A stretch of 64,000 nt of DNA, taken from Pedobacter kyungheensis (lineage in GTDB: Bacteria; Bacteroidota; Bacteroidia; Sphingobacteriales; Sphingobacteriaceae). The stretch covers positions 1 through 64,000 of the forward strand of contig NZ_JSYN01000008.1 of the NCBI RefSeq assembly GCF_000812965.1, read 5' to 3'. The notes below the pieces were generated by a model, which was given only the letters and a program-made list of their open reading frames with translations, was not told the origin of the DNA and did not search any database. Shown piece by piece: positions 8,838-18,235 of the stretch; positions within the stretch are counted from its first letter, which is position 1; the number at the start of each line of letters is the position of its first letter. Both the position numbers and the translations under genes were made by a program.

Positions 8838-9725
8838 TTACATAATAAAGTATGTGTTATCAGCTTTTGGCTGCGCCATCGGTGGGTGTTCTATCATCTC
8901 CATCAGATTCCGCTCTATGGTCATGCAGATTGCTGTCATCGGCGTATCGGTGGGAACATTTTCGAATGGATCCTGCATAATGATTGCTGTTTTTTCGATC
9001 ATAATAAAGAGAATCGGAACGAGAAATATCAACATTATTTCTACAACTGGTGTTTCATCTTCCAGTCCAAAAGGCATAATAGTCATTAGGACATAGATCA
9101 GAAAATGAATGAGTACACTATATGAGCGTGGAAAGATCGTGTTTTTAATTCGTTCGCATTTTCCCATTGAATCGCACAGGCGGGCAATGGTGGAATCGAT
9201 TTGTACAACTTTGTTGGGATCCATCTGACCACGTTCACTGGCCGAGGCCAGCGCTGAGCTGTGGCGGATGAGTAATAAATTTGCTTGGTTTTCACTGTTG
9301 AGATTATGCTTGATAAAATAATTCTTCACTTTTGTAGAAGGAGCAGTCTTCCTCAGCGACTCTGAGAGCGCAAAACACCAGATCACCTGACGAGTCGCAA
9401 ATGATTCAAGTAAATCAGCTCTATCCTTGTGTTTTGGAAGGAATAGGGTCAATTGCCTTATCAGTGTCCTGCTATCGTTCACTATTGCGCCCCAAACCAC
9501 TCTTGCTTCCCACCAGCGTTCATAAGACTGCGAGGTCCTGAAAGCAAGCAAGAGCGAAAGGGTCGTACCCACAAAGGCAGAAAGCGCCAAAGGGATTTTA
9601 ATTTGTTCGAAGAAACCATAATGATCGAGCGTTCCAGCAACTATGGCATATATTCCAATTGTTATGATATCCCATTTTATTAACCTAAAGAAGTATAGCA
9701 CTGATATTTTTTTATTTATAAGCAT
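8838..9725 (-). CDS. Bestrophin-family anion channel
   Basis: 295 aa from the ATG at 9725; upstream in-frame starts (to 9830) would add 35 residues atypical of the family, so 9725 is preferred. The SYERWWEARVVWG segment matches the bestrophin signature, and DPFEN near the C-terminus matches the conserved DPF motif. Four hydrophobic segments are visible. Bacterial bestrophins (formerly UPF0187) form pentameric channels in the inner membrane; the ion carried varies by homologue (KpBest conducts cations). It is separate from the metal operons but lies in the same strand block. Confidence 0.85.
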   Translation of the reverse strand: MLINKKISVLYFFRLIKWDIITIGIYAIVAGTLDHYGFFEQIKIPLALSAFVGTTLSLLLAFRTSQSYERWWEARVVWGAIVNDSRTLIRQLTLFLPKHKDRADLLESFATRQVIWCFALSESLRKTAPSTKVKNYFIKHNLNSENQANLLLIRHSSALASASERGQMDPNKVVQIDSTIARLCDSMGKCERIKNTIFPRSYSVLIHFLIYVLMTIMPFGLEDETPVVEIMLIFLVPILFIMIEKTAIIMQDPFENVPTDTPMTAICMTIERNLMEMIEHPPMAQPKADNTYFIM

Positions 9726-9896
9726 GTTCTTATTTTGTCTATTTAGCATGAAATGCACGTTGTGCAGTGATTGATATTTTGTTATTATCCAAATAAATAT
9801 ATAGTTTCCGCTTTCACTTTGCAAATTCATTTTATGGTTGTTTCGTTTTGCAAAAAGAATTTTAATTGGTGTTTGGCATTTGATTTAGCCGACTCT

Positions 9897-11369
9897 TCAA
9901 GGGATATAATTCTGGCAGAAATAGACCAGAAATTTTCTTACCGGTCTTCCGTTTCTGAAAATTACAATTGGCCGGAGCTGCCTGACACTTGTAAAATGGC
10001 CATTTATTGCAGGTGGATCTCCAGCTTTCCTTGCCAGGTTTTTAAACGATGGCTCTGAATCCAGAAATATTGCGTTTTTACCTTTTAGCTTGGAAAGATC
10101 CGTTCCAATGTAGCTGAAATGTAGTGCGTGCTCGCCGATCACGTTTTGCCCATATATAAATTCCCGGCTTAAGAGATTGAGTTCAGCTGATGTTTTATAA
10201 CTGTCAGCAGAAAAGATGAAGTCGGCTTTATATTGTGTTTTAAGGATTTGTGATTTCCTATGGAGTTCTTCCCATCCTACCCATGTATCATCTGAACGAA
10301 CCGGTACGGGATAGAATACTATCTCCACGAAAAGCCCTGCATGGATAATCAGTGAAATGATAAGCTGAATCTTTATCCAACGGTCCGGGATTATCCCACC
10401 TACCAGAATAATGCCTGTGATATAAGCCGGCATCATCCAGTTAATCTTTACCCAGTAAAAAGGCGAGAGCGAGAGAAAAATCATGAAAATGGGCAGAAAG
10501 AAAGCGAGCAAAAAGATCTGCCCTGCAGAAAGCTTGAATCTACCTTTTTCTTTCAGGCTGAACATCAGATAAGTAGCGCGAAACAAAAAGGCAAAAGCGA
10601 CAGGGATAAGCAGCGCGAGTTGATGGCCAAAGAGACCAAAGATAAACCTTGGGCTAAACTGAAGTTCAGAAACAGAATTCATGCGTTTTGTACCCTGAAA
10701 AGCGAAAGATGCAAAGTTGTTATTCCAGTTCCATATAATCACCGGTGAAGAAACCATTATCATCAGCAACACTGATAGCCAGGGCCATATGGTCAGAAGT
10801 TGTTTCCTGTTTGAGGAGGAAAACAATAAGAAAATGAACATTCCTGCAGGAAGGAAGACGGCTGTATATTTGCTATCAAAAGCGAGTCCCATAAGTATAC
10901 CGGCATAAATCCAGTCTATTTTTCTTTTTCTGAACACTGCATCATGGATTTTGCAAAGGGCAAGTGCCCAGAAGAAAAGCAGCGGGGTATCCGGGGTGGA
11001 AATCAAGGAAAGGATGCTTACCATTAAGGTGGATAAAAATAGCACAATTACTTTTTTTGACTGACCTGAAGGATAGAACCGAAGTGACAGATTGAAAACG
11101 GCAATGGAGGTAAGAACGGTGAGTACCGAATCCCCGAGCTTAATGGCAGTTGGATTTTTGCCAAAAATTTCTGTAAAAATCCTGATTAACCAGGAAATGG
11201 CCGGAGGGTGGTCAAAATAGGAAAGACTGGGGTGGCTGGCATAAAAAAAGTAATACGCATCCTGCGGCATTGGTCCCATTGAAAACACAGCAATAACACG
11301 AATGACCAGGATAGCACATAGCATATAAAAAACAGCTGGAGATAGGCCGGCAGTTAGGTTTTTTCGCAT
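9897..11369 (-). CDS. Glycosyltransferase family 39-type membrane protein
   Basis: 490 aa with about 10-12 transmembrane helices and an early periplasmic loop containing SYFDHPPAISWL, typical of the GT39/PMT_2 (ArnT-like) superfamily. Members transfer a sugar from a lipid-phosphate donor to a periplasmic acceptor such as lipid A or protein. The acceptor here is not predictable. The 171-nt gap to the bestrophin start suggests separate expression. It leads a series of envelope-related genes on the minus strand. Confidence 0.8.
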   Translation of the reverse strand: MRKNLTAGLSPAVFYMLCAILVIRVIAVFSMGPMPQDAYYFFYASHPSLSYFDHPPAISWLIRIFTEIFGKNPTAIKLGDSVLTVLTSIAVFNLSLRFYPSGQSKKVIVLFLSTLMVSILSLISTPDTPLLFFWALALCKIHDAVFRKRKIDWIYAGILMGLAFDSKYTAVFLPAGMFIFLLFSSSNRKQLLTIWPWLSVLLMIMVSSPVIIWNWNNNFASFAFQGTKRMNSVSELQFSPRFIFGLFGHQLALLIPVAFAFLFRATYLMFSLKEKGRFKLSAGQIFLLAFFLPIFMIFLSLSPFYWVKINWMMPAYITGIILVGGIIPDRWIKIQLIISLIIHAGLFVEIVFYPVPVRSDDTWVGWEELHRKSQILKTQYKADFIFSADSYKTSAELNLLSREFIYGQNVIGEHALHFSYIGTDLSKLKGKNAIFLDSEPSFKNLARKAGDPPAINGHFTSVRQLRPIVIFRNGRPVRKFLVYFCQNYIP

Positions 11370-11484
11370 GACATGTAAAAAAGATTTAGACGGCAGGCAA
11401 CATTAGGCCTGCTGTTCGGGTAAACAGTTATGTAAAAAGTAATATTGGCCAGTAACGCCGCGGCAAGGGGTTTGAAAGTTCTCC

Positions 11485-11877
11485 TTAAGACATGCTTTGC
11501 AAGTCAGAGAGGCCGGCCAAAGTATTATAAACGGATTTCGGTGGTCCTCGAAAACAGGGAGATTTAAGAAAATAAGTACGTATTGAGGAATTTTGGAGAA
11601 CCGGTTTCGCCTGCAACAGGTGGGAGGTCAGAAAAAAATACGGATGGTTGAGTGTTCTGAAAGTGTCGAAACTAAATTTATCTTTTTCCTGATTAACTTC
11701 CTGATGGCTTGAAGATAAAATGATGGCATGCAGGACAGTTTCAAACTCCCCGGCACCGTGTTTAGCACGCTGATTATACTGTGAAATTTTATTGTGTGGA
11801 TTCTCGAGCACGAGGCACTGATCCAGCAGGAAACTGAATGCAAGTAAAAGAACGGTGTAGACCAGGCGGAAGTTCAT
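11485..11877 (-). CDS. Hypothetical protein with N-terminal signal segment
   Basis: 130 aa. A hydrophobic N-terminus (about residues 5-20) is followed by a Cys in LLDQCLV, which could be a signal anchor or a weak lipobox. The rest is polar without a recognisable domain. It lies 11 nt after the stop of the 73-aa membrane gene, consistent with a two-gene unit. Size and secretion signal recall the small secreted proteins common beside Bacteroidota metal genes, but I cannot name a family. Confidence 0.5.
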   Translation of the reverse strand: MNFRLVYTVLLLAFSFLLDQCLVLENPHNKISQYNQRAKHGAGEFETVLHAIILSSSHQEVNQEKDKFSFDTFRTLNHPYFFLTSHLLQAKPVLQNSSIRTYFLKSPCFRGPPKSVYNTLAGLSDLQSMS

Positions 11878-11888
11878 AATGAATTTAT

Positions 11889-12110
11889 TTACATTGCTTT
11901 CAACCGCGATCGATTTGAACCTGGAACTGACTTACTTTCAATACGACCCTTATGCCCATGTCCTTTAGGGGATATCAAGGCCATGAACCATAAAAGTATT
12001 GTAAAGAGTGTCACTGCCGCTATAATCAACACCCTGAGTAGCATTTTTCTTCGGCCAGAGACATGGAGAGGGACTGCTTGGGTATATGGGTTCTTTTTAT
12101 TTTTTCTCAT
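11889..12110 (-). CDS. Small single-span membrane protein, hypothetical
   Basis: 73 aa. A basic N-terminus (about 25 residues) precedes one clear transmembrane helix (about residues 26-46), then a short His/Gly-containing tail. Topology should be cytoplasmic N-terminus, periplasmic C-terminus. No family recognised. It is upstream of, and probably co-transcribed with, the 130-aa gene. Confidence 0.5.
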   Translation of the reverse strand: MRKNKKNPYTQAVPLHVSGRRKMLLRVLIIAAVTLFTILLWFMALISPKGHGHKGRIESKSVPGSNRSRLKAM

Positions 12111-12345
12111 GAATTCCTTAATCTATTTTTACTGGAAATCTCCTGTGCTTATCACCTTTTTTTGGTAACTTTATAGCCTAACAAGTACTATAAGAAGATG
12201 TCCTACTTTTAATTTATTTTGTTTATTGCTTGATGTTTTCAGCATCCTGTGCATTATTGCGATTCTACGCTTGACTTTACGCGCAGCGGTGCAACCTATT
12301 TTGAAATTGCAGCGGTAACGAAATTATATTCTAACCGCACTGTTT

Positions 12346-13137
12346 TTAAAAGTAACTGAACATACCGGCTCCAATTGCTCCGTGACTGTAGCTGGGCATT
12401 ACTACTGAACGCCCGATTTCCTTTTGTGTAAAGATTTTTTTAATCTTTGGATATAGCCAGTAAGATGCCCGCGTGGAAAGAAAACCTATCCCTGCTCCTG
12501 CTACAACATCACTGAGCCAGTGCTTATTATTATACATCCGGTAATATGCGGTTGCCACTGCGGCAGCATAGCCTGAAATGGGGTAAATAACTGATCTTTC
12601 CTTATATTCCTGACTGAGCAGTTCTGCCGATGCGAATGCCTCTGCGGTATGCCCTGAAGGAAATGCGTTGCTGGATCCGTCCGGCCTGGTCACCTGGGTG
12701 ATCCTTTTAAGGGATTGGCAGGTGGCGGTAAGTATGATATTGCTCAGCAGATAGACCCCGGCCTGGTCAATGGTTTTATTTCTTCCTTGTATGCCAGCCG
12801 TGCTCAGGCCTAGCGCCAATACCCCGGGGGCGAACTGCAGATAGTCATCTATCCTAAACTTATTGTGCGGATGCTCAAGTGCAAACTCCTGCCTGGCGGC
12901 AATATCAAGGTCTGTGAGTTCGTGGCTTCCCAGCTTTACAAATCCGTAAACTATACTTGCTGAGGCTGCAGCTCCCACTATTGGTGACATCCGAATCTTA
13001 AAGTCGCCGTGTTCTGTTATGCCGTCCGCAAGGGTCTGTTTTTTCATCAGCAACGTATCCCCTGGTTTTTGTGAAAAGGATGCAAAGGGATGCAGGAATG
13101 TGAACAGCAACCAAAATAATATTCTAAAAAAACTCAT
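12346..13137 (-). CDS. PAP2-family phosphatase with signal peptide
   Basis: 263 aa. A hydrophobic signal (residues 1-22, ending near FSQ) precedes a PAP2 acid-phosphatase domain. The three catalytic motifs are present: K-R-ITQV-TRP, PSGH in FPSGHTAEA, and the R-x5-H-x3-D block in YRMYNNKHWLSDV. Such enzymes dephosphorylate lipid phosphates (undecaprenyl-PP, phosphatidic acid or lipid A) at the periplasmic face. It is last in the 12-22 kb block, 12 nt after the MgtC gene, and contrasts with the degenerate PAP2 homologue at 18225-18878. Confidence 0.88.
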   Translation of the reverse strand: MSFFRILFWLLFTFLHPFASFSQKPGDTLLMKKQTLADGITEHGDFKIRMSPIVGAAASASIVYGFVKLGSHELTDLDIAARQEFALEHPHNKFRIDDYLQFAPGVLALGLSTAGIQGRNKTIDQAGVYLLSNIILTATCQSLKRITQVTRPDGSSNAFPSGHTAEAFASAELLSQEYKERSVIYPISGYAAAVATAYYRMYNNKHWLSDVVAGAGIGFLSTRASYWLYPKIKKIFTQKEIGRSVVMPSYSHGAIGAGMFSYF

Positions 13138-13149
13138 CTTATATATATT

Positions 13150-13614
13150 TTAATCATCAGCGGTATGCGAGTCATTCTCATGTTTAAATTTCTTTTTCCA
13201 TTTTACGTACCATTTCTGGTGATGAAGACTCAGCAAGAAATAGATTCCCAGGGCAGCAGCTACTGCGATGAGGAACATGTTAAGTCCTACGGCCACACCG
13301 ATTCCCGCGGTACACCACAGGGTAGCTGCGGTAGTGAGGCCTTGTGAAGTGTTGGTTTGATCATTCTTGTAAATGATTCCTGCACCCAAAAAACCAATGC
13401 CCACCAGAACGTTGGCAATGATTCTAGAGGCTGCCGCTGTGTCCCCCATATGCTCGCCAATGGCGGTGAAGAGTGCGGCGCCGAGACACACCGCGGCATA
13501 AGTACGTATTCCGGCACTCCTGCCATGTTTTTCACGGTCAAGACCGATGATGCATCCAAGAATGAAAGCTACAAGAAGCCTTAGGATTATATCCCATTCG
13601 TTTTCCATTTCCAT
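13150..13614 (-). CDS. MgtC/SapB-family membrane protein
   Basis: 154 aa with four to five transmembrane helices. The N-terminal block (LGCIIGLDREKHGRSAGIRTY) is the MgtC signature, followed by IANVLVGIGFLGAGIIYK. MgtC proteins are linked to growth at low Mg2+ and to control of F-type ATPase. The protein lacks the C-terminal ACT-like domain of virulence MgtC, so it is the short SapB-type form. The gap is 3 nt from the HD gene upstream and 12 nt to the PAP2 gene downstream: clearly one operon. Confidence 0.88.
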   Translation of the reverse strand: MEMENEWDIILRLLVAFILGCIIGLDREKHGRSAGIRTYAAVCLGAALFTAIGEHMGDTAAASRIIANVLVGIGFLGAGIIYKNDQTNTSQGLTTAATLWCTAGIGVAVGLNMFLIAVAAALGIYFLLSLHHQKWYVKWKKKFKHENDSHTADD

Positions 13615-13617
13615 TTT

Positions 13618-14310
13618 TTAGTGTTGTTTTTTCTTTATCCGCGCTTTGACCGTTTCAATATTTGCTTGTTTTCCTGTTGCCAGTAAAGACCTGCAGTATG
13701 GAGTAAAAAAACGATGTGCAGTTAAGAAGTTGAGTGTTTTATTATCCCATTCTGTCAAATCCATTCCGCTTCTTTTATTGACCTCTCTTGCCACCTTCTC
13801 ATCAGTTATCAGGAATTCCTCGTTTCCAAGGTTATAGGTGTCCGCATCACAGATGATCTCCTGGATCGTATTCCTGGGATCATGAGGTATTGTAGTTGCC
13901 CGAATGCAAGCCGCTATATCGAAAATAACATCTAGTTCAATTCCTCTATCGAGCATAAACTCTCGCATTAAAATCACGCTTCTCTCTTCATGACCAGCGG
14001 GGCTGCCCAAAAGCTGCCCGGTGTCGTGAAACCAAGCTGCGGCGAAGAGTACAAACTCACGGAGCTTGTCCAGGCGGTAGTTCGAAGCAATTTCGCGTGT
14101 TCGGCTAACTACAAGCTTTGTGTGTTCGAGGTCATGGTATACCAGATCGGTATGCCAGTGCTGTTGAAAGAGTTGACTAACGTAAGCCTCGGTCTCCTCC
14201 AAAAGCAGATCAAATACATTTTTCCTTCTTAACTTGAAAAAATAGTTTCCTATTAAGAGCGCCAGTATCCCTAAAAACAAACCAATTAGCAATAAAAAAT
14301 AATTGTTCAT
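13618..14310 (-). CDS. HD-domain phosphohydrolase with N-terminal membrane anchor
   Basis: 230 aa. One transmembrane helix (about 4-24) is followed by an HD domain: YHDLEHTKLVV supplies the first His, AAWFHDTG the HD pair, AGHEERS another His and CDADTYNLG the distal Asp. This metal-ligand pattern fits a nucleotide or cyclic-nucleotide phosphohydrolase. The substrate is unknown. It sits 7 nt after the LTA-synthase-like gene and 3 nt before mgtC. Confidence 0.8.
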   Translation of the reverse strand: MNNYFLLLIGLFLGILALLIGNYFFKLRRKNVFDLLLEETEAYVSQLFQQHWHTDLVYHDLEHTKLVVSRTREIASNYRLDKLREFVLFAAAWFHDTGQLLGSPAGHEERSVILMREFMLDRGIELDVIFDIAACIRATTIPHDPRNTIQEIICDADTYNLGNEEFLITDEKVAREVNKRSGMDLTEWDNKTLNFLTAHRFFTPYCRSLLATGKQANIETVKARIKKKQH

Positions 14311-14317
14311 ATGATTG

Positions 14318-16270
14318 TTATTGTTTTAATCCACCATTTTTAAAAAGATGATAGGCGCTCTGGTATAGCGAGATGGCTTCCAGACTTATCTTTTTTGGCG
14401 TCTTTACGGGCGTTTGTACGTTTGTAGTGAAATCGTACCTATAACTCTGGGGGGCTTTTCGTGGGCTGAGTACCACAAGCGTGTCATTGCGGAGATAGCC
14501 AAGTTTTTGATAGGTCCCCAGCATGATCCTTGGGCGATAGGCTACTGAGCGTACATCCATTCCATAGTTATTGCCCTGGAAATCCCATTTGAGCAATCCA
14601 AACAAGGTTGGGTAGAGGTCGATCTGAGAACAGAGGGCTGAAATTGTCAAAGGGACCTGTCCTTTAAGATTATAGATCATAGCGGGAATATGGTACCGGG
14701 AGATATCGATTTCATTTTTCCCTGCACTTTCAGCGCAGTGATCAGCAATGAATATAAATATCGTATTGTCGAACCAAGGTTTTTTCCGGGCTTTTTCTAA
14801 AAATTCACCGATGGCAAAGTCAGTGTACTTCACGGCCCCCTCCCTCCCCGTTCCCGGGGCGATATCAATTTTTCCTCCGGGATAGGTAAAAGGACGATGG
14901 TTGGATGTGGTCATCACAAAATCGTAGAACGGCTTTTTTGTCTGGAAACGTTTGTCCGCATCACGGATCACTGCAGAAAGCAGGTCCCCGTCAGAAATGC
15001 CCCAGGCATTTTCAAAGGCAACCTGATCATCCTTTAGGATCGTTCGTTTTACCTTATAGGTATCTCCCACTGTTAGTTTTCGGCCCCTATCGGTTATCTC
15101 GTATCCATTGTTACCAAAGAACTGATTCATATTGTCGAAGTAGCCATCCCCACCATAAAAAAAAGAAGTTGAATACCCGCGTTTAGAAAATATACTTCCA
15201 ATGGTGGTTAGATTTGCATTATTTTCTCTTCTGACAATGCTGTTTCCAGGGGTTGGCGGAAGGGCTAGGGAAAGCGCTTCCATACCGCGTACCGTTCGTG
15301 TGCCAGTGGCATACATCCGCTTAAATAAAACGCTTTGTTTTGCGAGGGTATCAAGTGTTGGCGTAAGTCCCTGTGCATTACCAAAGGTTCCCATATAATC
15401 CGCACTAAAACTTTCCATTACCACCATGATCACGTTCGATCTGCTTTGGCCATTGCCATTGGAAACGATTCGGCGAATCGAACCTTCCCCTGGCATAAAT
15501 CTTGCCAATGGAGATGACAGCTCTTTTCTTGTGGTATTAAATGCGACCATCTCTGATGTCATGGGATAAAACTGGTCATAGTTCAGCTCATTTGAGCGGA
15601 ACGCTGCAATGAATGAATATATCCCCGCTTTGGAAATTTCGCTTACATATCGGTTACTGCTACGCTCGGCCCAGGAATTGTCCACCTTCTGGCCATAAAA
15701 TATTGCCATCAAAACAATCAGTAGGGTAAATAAAAACCTGTGGAGAACAGGGGTAACTGAACGGAAACTGATCCTGAAGGCTGCACGCATGAGATAGTTC
15801 CATAGCAGGGAAATGAGTACAACGCCTGCAATTAAAAGCGGGAGTGGGTAAGACTCATTGATGTTGTGCAGTACCTCGTAAGTGTAGATCAAATAATCTA
15901 CTGCTATGAAATTGAAGCGGCTTTCAAATTCCAGCCAGAAGGTAAATTCAGCAAAGAAAGAGAATACCGATATCAGTACCATTAGAAACAATAATATCCT
16001 GGTAAAGGTGCGGTCAAAAGCTGACCCGTTCCATTTTTGGGGAAGGCAAAGCAGATAAACGGCATAAAATAAGCAAAAATAGATACTCACCCCCAGATCG
16101 AAAACCACGCCCTTTGCAAGTGCAGTAAATATGTCTATGGTTTTGAGCCCTCCCTTGCTGAAGGACATCGCGATTAAAATGATCCTGAAGAAACTGGAGA
16201 CGACAAGAAAACTTAGCATAAAATAATGCAGGAGGCTGTAGCGACTTTTGATGAAAATAGATCTTATCAT
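14318..16270 (-). CDS. LTA-synthase-like phosphotransferase/sulfatase-fold enzyme
   Basis: 650 aa. Five N-terminal transmembrane helices (to about residue 200) precede a periplasmic alkaline-phosphatase/sulfatase-fold domain. VMVVMESFSADYMG provides the first metal ligand, the ATGTRTVRG segment carries the likely nucleophilic Thr, and IADHCAES provides later ligands. Architecture matches LtaS/OpgB-type enzymes, which transfer phosphoglycerol or phosphoethanolamine to envelope glycans or lipids. Bacteroidota make no classical lipoteichoic acid, so the acceptor is unknown. It overlaps the upstream 81-aa gene by 4 nt. Confidence 0.85.
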   Translation of the reverse strand: MIRSIFIKSRYSLLHYFMLSFLVVSSFFRIILIAMSFSKGGLKTIDIFTALAKGVVFDLGVSIYFCLFYAVYLLCLPQKWNGSAFDRTFTRILLFLMVLISVFSFFAEFTFWLEFESRFNFIAVDYLIYTYEVLHNINESYPLPLLIAGVVLISLLWNYLMRAAFRISFRSVTPVLHRFLFTLLIVLMAIFYGQKVDNSWAERSSNRYVSEISKAGIYSFIAAFRSNELNYDQFYPMTSEMVAFNTTRKELSSPLARFMPGEGSIRRIVSNGNGQSRSNVIMVVMESFSADYMGTFGNAQGLTPTLDTLAKQSVLFKRMYATGTRTVRGMEALSLALPPTPGNSIVRRENNANLTTIGSIFSKRGYSTSFFYGGDGYFDNMNQFFGNNGYEITDRGRKLTVGDTYKVKRTILKDDQVAFENAWGISDGDLLSAVIRDADKRFQTKKPFYDFVMTTSNHRPFTYPGGKIDIAPGTGREGAVKYTDFAIGEFLEKARKKPWFDNTIFIFIADHCAESAGKNEIDISRYHIPAMIYNLKGQVPLTISALCSQIDLYPTLFGLLKWDFQGNNYGMDVRSVAYRPRIMLGTYQKLGYLRNDTLVVLSPRKAPQSYRYDFTTNVQTPVKTPKKISLEAISLYQSAYHLFKNGGLKQ

Positions 16271-16512
16271 TTTTCGGTTTTTTGATTGGGGGAGGCTGAT
16301 TGGGTTATTGGCTTTTTATCTTTGTTCCAGTGGATCCTGAAAAAATGCCTAGCCTTCGAATAAACGCCAAGCATAAGGAGCAGTGTCATTATCCAATAAA
16401 AAACCATTCGATATATGGAAGTCCTTGGGGTTTTCAACTTTTTCTTCCTTGCGGCGTTTCCGCCAGTCCCGGCAGCAGCGGGCCGGGCCTTTATGTTTCT
16501 TTTGTTCTGCAT
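16267..16512 (-). CDS. Small basic single-span membrane protein
   Basis: 81 aa. A Lys/Arg/Ala-rich N-terminus (about 1-32) leads to one transmembrane helix (about 35-52) and a basic C-terminal tail. No family recognised. The stop overlaps the start of the LTA-synthase-like gene by 4 nt, so it probably works with that enzyme or is translationally coupled to it. Confidence 0.6.
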   Translation of the reverse strand: MQNKRNIKARPAAAGTGGNAARKKKLKTPRTSIYRMVFYWIMTLLLMLGVYSKARHFFRIHWNKDKKPITQSASPNQKTEK

Positions 16513-16594
16513 TTGATTAAATTCTTTTGAATGGCCCGAAGATTTCTGAACTCCTGACCACTTTTTAAATCATATTGTATTTGATCGGTTATTA

Positions 16595-16771
16595 TTACCC
16601 CTCAAGGTTCATGAACCATTGCTGAGCCCTGTTGATGGCGACTTCCACTATATGTAGTTCGCTTACTTCTCTTGTATTTTTAAGTTCATTGGCAATCTCT
16701 AGTGCTTTCTCTCTCACCCTTGGGTCGAGGTCTTTCATTTCCATCGGAAAATTCTGTTCTGTCCAGGCCAT
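16595..16771 (-). CDS. 58-aa YdaT/DUF2188-like small protein
   Basis: Short gene read directly from the minus strand. It begins MAWTEQNFPMEMKDLDPRVR and ends QQWFMNLEG before TAA. The opening W-x5-(F/Y)-P-x-x-M-K-x-L-x-P-x-V-R-x-K-A-x-E-I-A-N pattern is that of a widespread small-protein family (YdaT-like) seen in stress islands of Firmicutes and Bacteroidota. It has no transmembrane helix; an amphipathic helix covers residues 18-31. It lies 24 nt upstream of nothing coding on the other strand and between DUF1345 and the 81-aa gene, so it belongs to the block. Function unknown. Confidence 0.7.
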   Translation of the reverse strand: MAWTEQNFPMEMKDLDPRVREKALEIANELKNTREVSELHIVEVAINRAQQWFMNLEG

Positions 16772-16795
16772 TTTATATATTTTTTGTTGTTTAAA

Positions 16796-17488
16796 TTATT
16801 TTTGAACCATGCCCGAGAGCACATTAATTGTTAGGGCCACAATGACCGTATTGAAAGCAAAAGAAAGTACCCCATGCATCCAGGCAAGTCTGCGGATACG
16901 TTTGGCGGAAATTTCTACATCGGATACCTGAAAGGTCATTCCAACCACGAAGGCGAAGTAAACAAAGTCCATGTAATCCGGATCTTGCCCGCCAGGAAAG
17001 ATGAGTCCGCCCGGCTTTTCTACTTTCCCTTTCTTCTCATGGTCGATGTCACAGTAATAAAAATGTGCATATCGCATCGTAAAGACGGTATGGACAAGCC
17101 ACCACGAGCTGACCACGCAAAGCAGGGGAACGATGATCTCCGTCAACATGCTCTGATCAGTCTTATCAGAATTCTCCCGCAGCAGCATGATAATGGAAAA
17201 AAGACTGGCGAAAGCAGCGGCAACGGCAAATAAAAAAATAAATGTTCTGCTTGAATCCTGGGCATGGGCATCGTGTTTGATCTGACTGGGATGAGCGGAA
17301 CGAATCGTTATCCAGACAAGGATGATGCTCGTGAGCGCATAACTAAGCCATGCAATCATCCACCTGAGCGAATTCTCCAGTTCCACAGCATAGCATATTC
17401 CGAGGGCAGTAATGGCAACACCAAGCGAGATGTAAAGCTTATGATGGGCATCGAGTTGGCTGATTTTTTTTACGTTTTGCATTGGCAT
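16796..17488 (-). CDS. DUF1345 membrane protein
   Basis: 230 aa with about six transmembrane helices. The C-terminal stretch DPDYMDFVYFAFVVGMTFQ followed by VSDVEIS is the hallmark of DUF1345. Function is not established for the family; members lie near ion channels and metal genes. An alternative start 6 nt downstream (17482) is possible. It starts 3 nt after the stop of the ZIP-like gene. Confidence 0.85.
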   Translation of the reverse strand: MPMQNVKKISQLDAHHKLYISLGVAITALGICYAVELENSLRWMIAWLSYALTSIILVWITIRSAHPSQIKHDAHAQDSSRTFIFLFAVAAAFASLFSIIMLLRENSDKTDQSMLTEIIVPLLCVVSSWWLVHTVFTMRYAHFYYCDIDHEKKGKVEKPGGLIFPGGQDPDYMDFVYFAFVVGMTFQVSDVEISAKRIRRLAWMHGVLSFAFNTVIVALTINVLSGMVQK

Positions 17489-17491
17489 TGA

Positions 17492-18235
17492 TTAAATGAT
17501 GAGTCCCAGAACCATAAATAATAGAAATCCGGCGAAAAAGGCGGCTGTGAAAAATGGGGAGTCCTTTTCTTCATGGGCTTCCACCAGCAGTTCCTCAGTA
17601 ACTAAAAACAATAAGGCTGCGCTGCCAAAGGAGAGCACGAGCTCTAACACTTTTTCTCCTGTAAAATGCAGCATGAAAAAACCACCTGCGGTTCCCAATA
17701 AAAAAACGAGTCCAAAAATCAAAAGGATGCGCATCAGCCTGCTTTTGGAACTTCCAAGTTTGGTCAGCCTGGTTCCTACCGCAAGGCCAAGCGAAAGGCA
17801 TTCCATGGCAAGCGCCAGTGCAAGCAGGGTTCCTTCTTTTGATCCTGCTGCAAATCCGATCCCGAGGAGAAGCCCATCCAGCAACAGGTCAATGCCTACT
17901 GCAATTAGCATTCCCCATGGCAAAAGCTTTCCATCATTTGATCCGCCCATTTTAAGTTCAAGCCTGGCGGTATACCATTTGATGACTAGCATGGCCGAAA
18001 TACCCAGGGTAAAGCCTATTATGATTGCGGTGGTATCATGGATCCTGATCATATCAGGCAAAAGTTCCACTGCAACCACAGAAAAGACCACTCCCGCGGC
18101 GAAGTGAAGGATCGTACTCTGCAGCGCGACTGTTGGCTTTTTCCAGGTAACAATCATGCCTCCGATCAATAGCAGAATAACCGGAACGACTGCAAACAGC
18201 AGTATATTAACTGATATCAGTTGATTAACCTGCAT
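17492..18235 (-). CDS. ZIP-family-like metal transporter with altered metal site
   Basis: 247 aa, eight hydrophobic segments. Overall pattern matches ZIP transporters, which take up Zn2+, Fe2+ or Mn2+. TM2 has H44 in HFAAGVV plus E57 and D61. TM4, where ZIPs usually carry H-N-x-P-E-G, has GIDLLLDGLLLG (D116, D120). TM5 has MECLSLG (E145) instead of the usual H-x-x-x-E. The His-poor site suggests a different metal preference or a non-canonical mechanism. It overlaps the downstream end of the PAP2-like gene by 11 nt. Confidence 0.75.
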   Translation of the reverse strand: MQVNQLISVNILLFAVVPVILLLIGGMIVTWKKPTVALQSTILHFAAGVVFSVVAVELLPDMIRIHDTTAIIIGFTLGISAMLVIKWYTARLELKMGGSNDGKLLPWGMLIAVGIDLLLDGLLLGIGFAAGSKEGTLLALALAMECLSLGLAVGTRLTKLGSSKSRLMRILLIFGLVFLLGTAGGFFMLHFTGEKVLELVLSFGSAALLFLVTEELLVEAHEEKDSPFFTAAFFAGFLLFMVLGLII

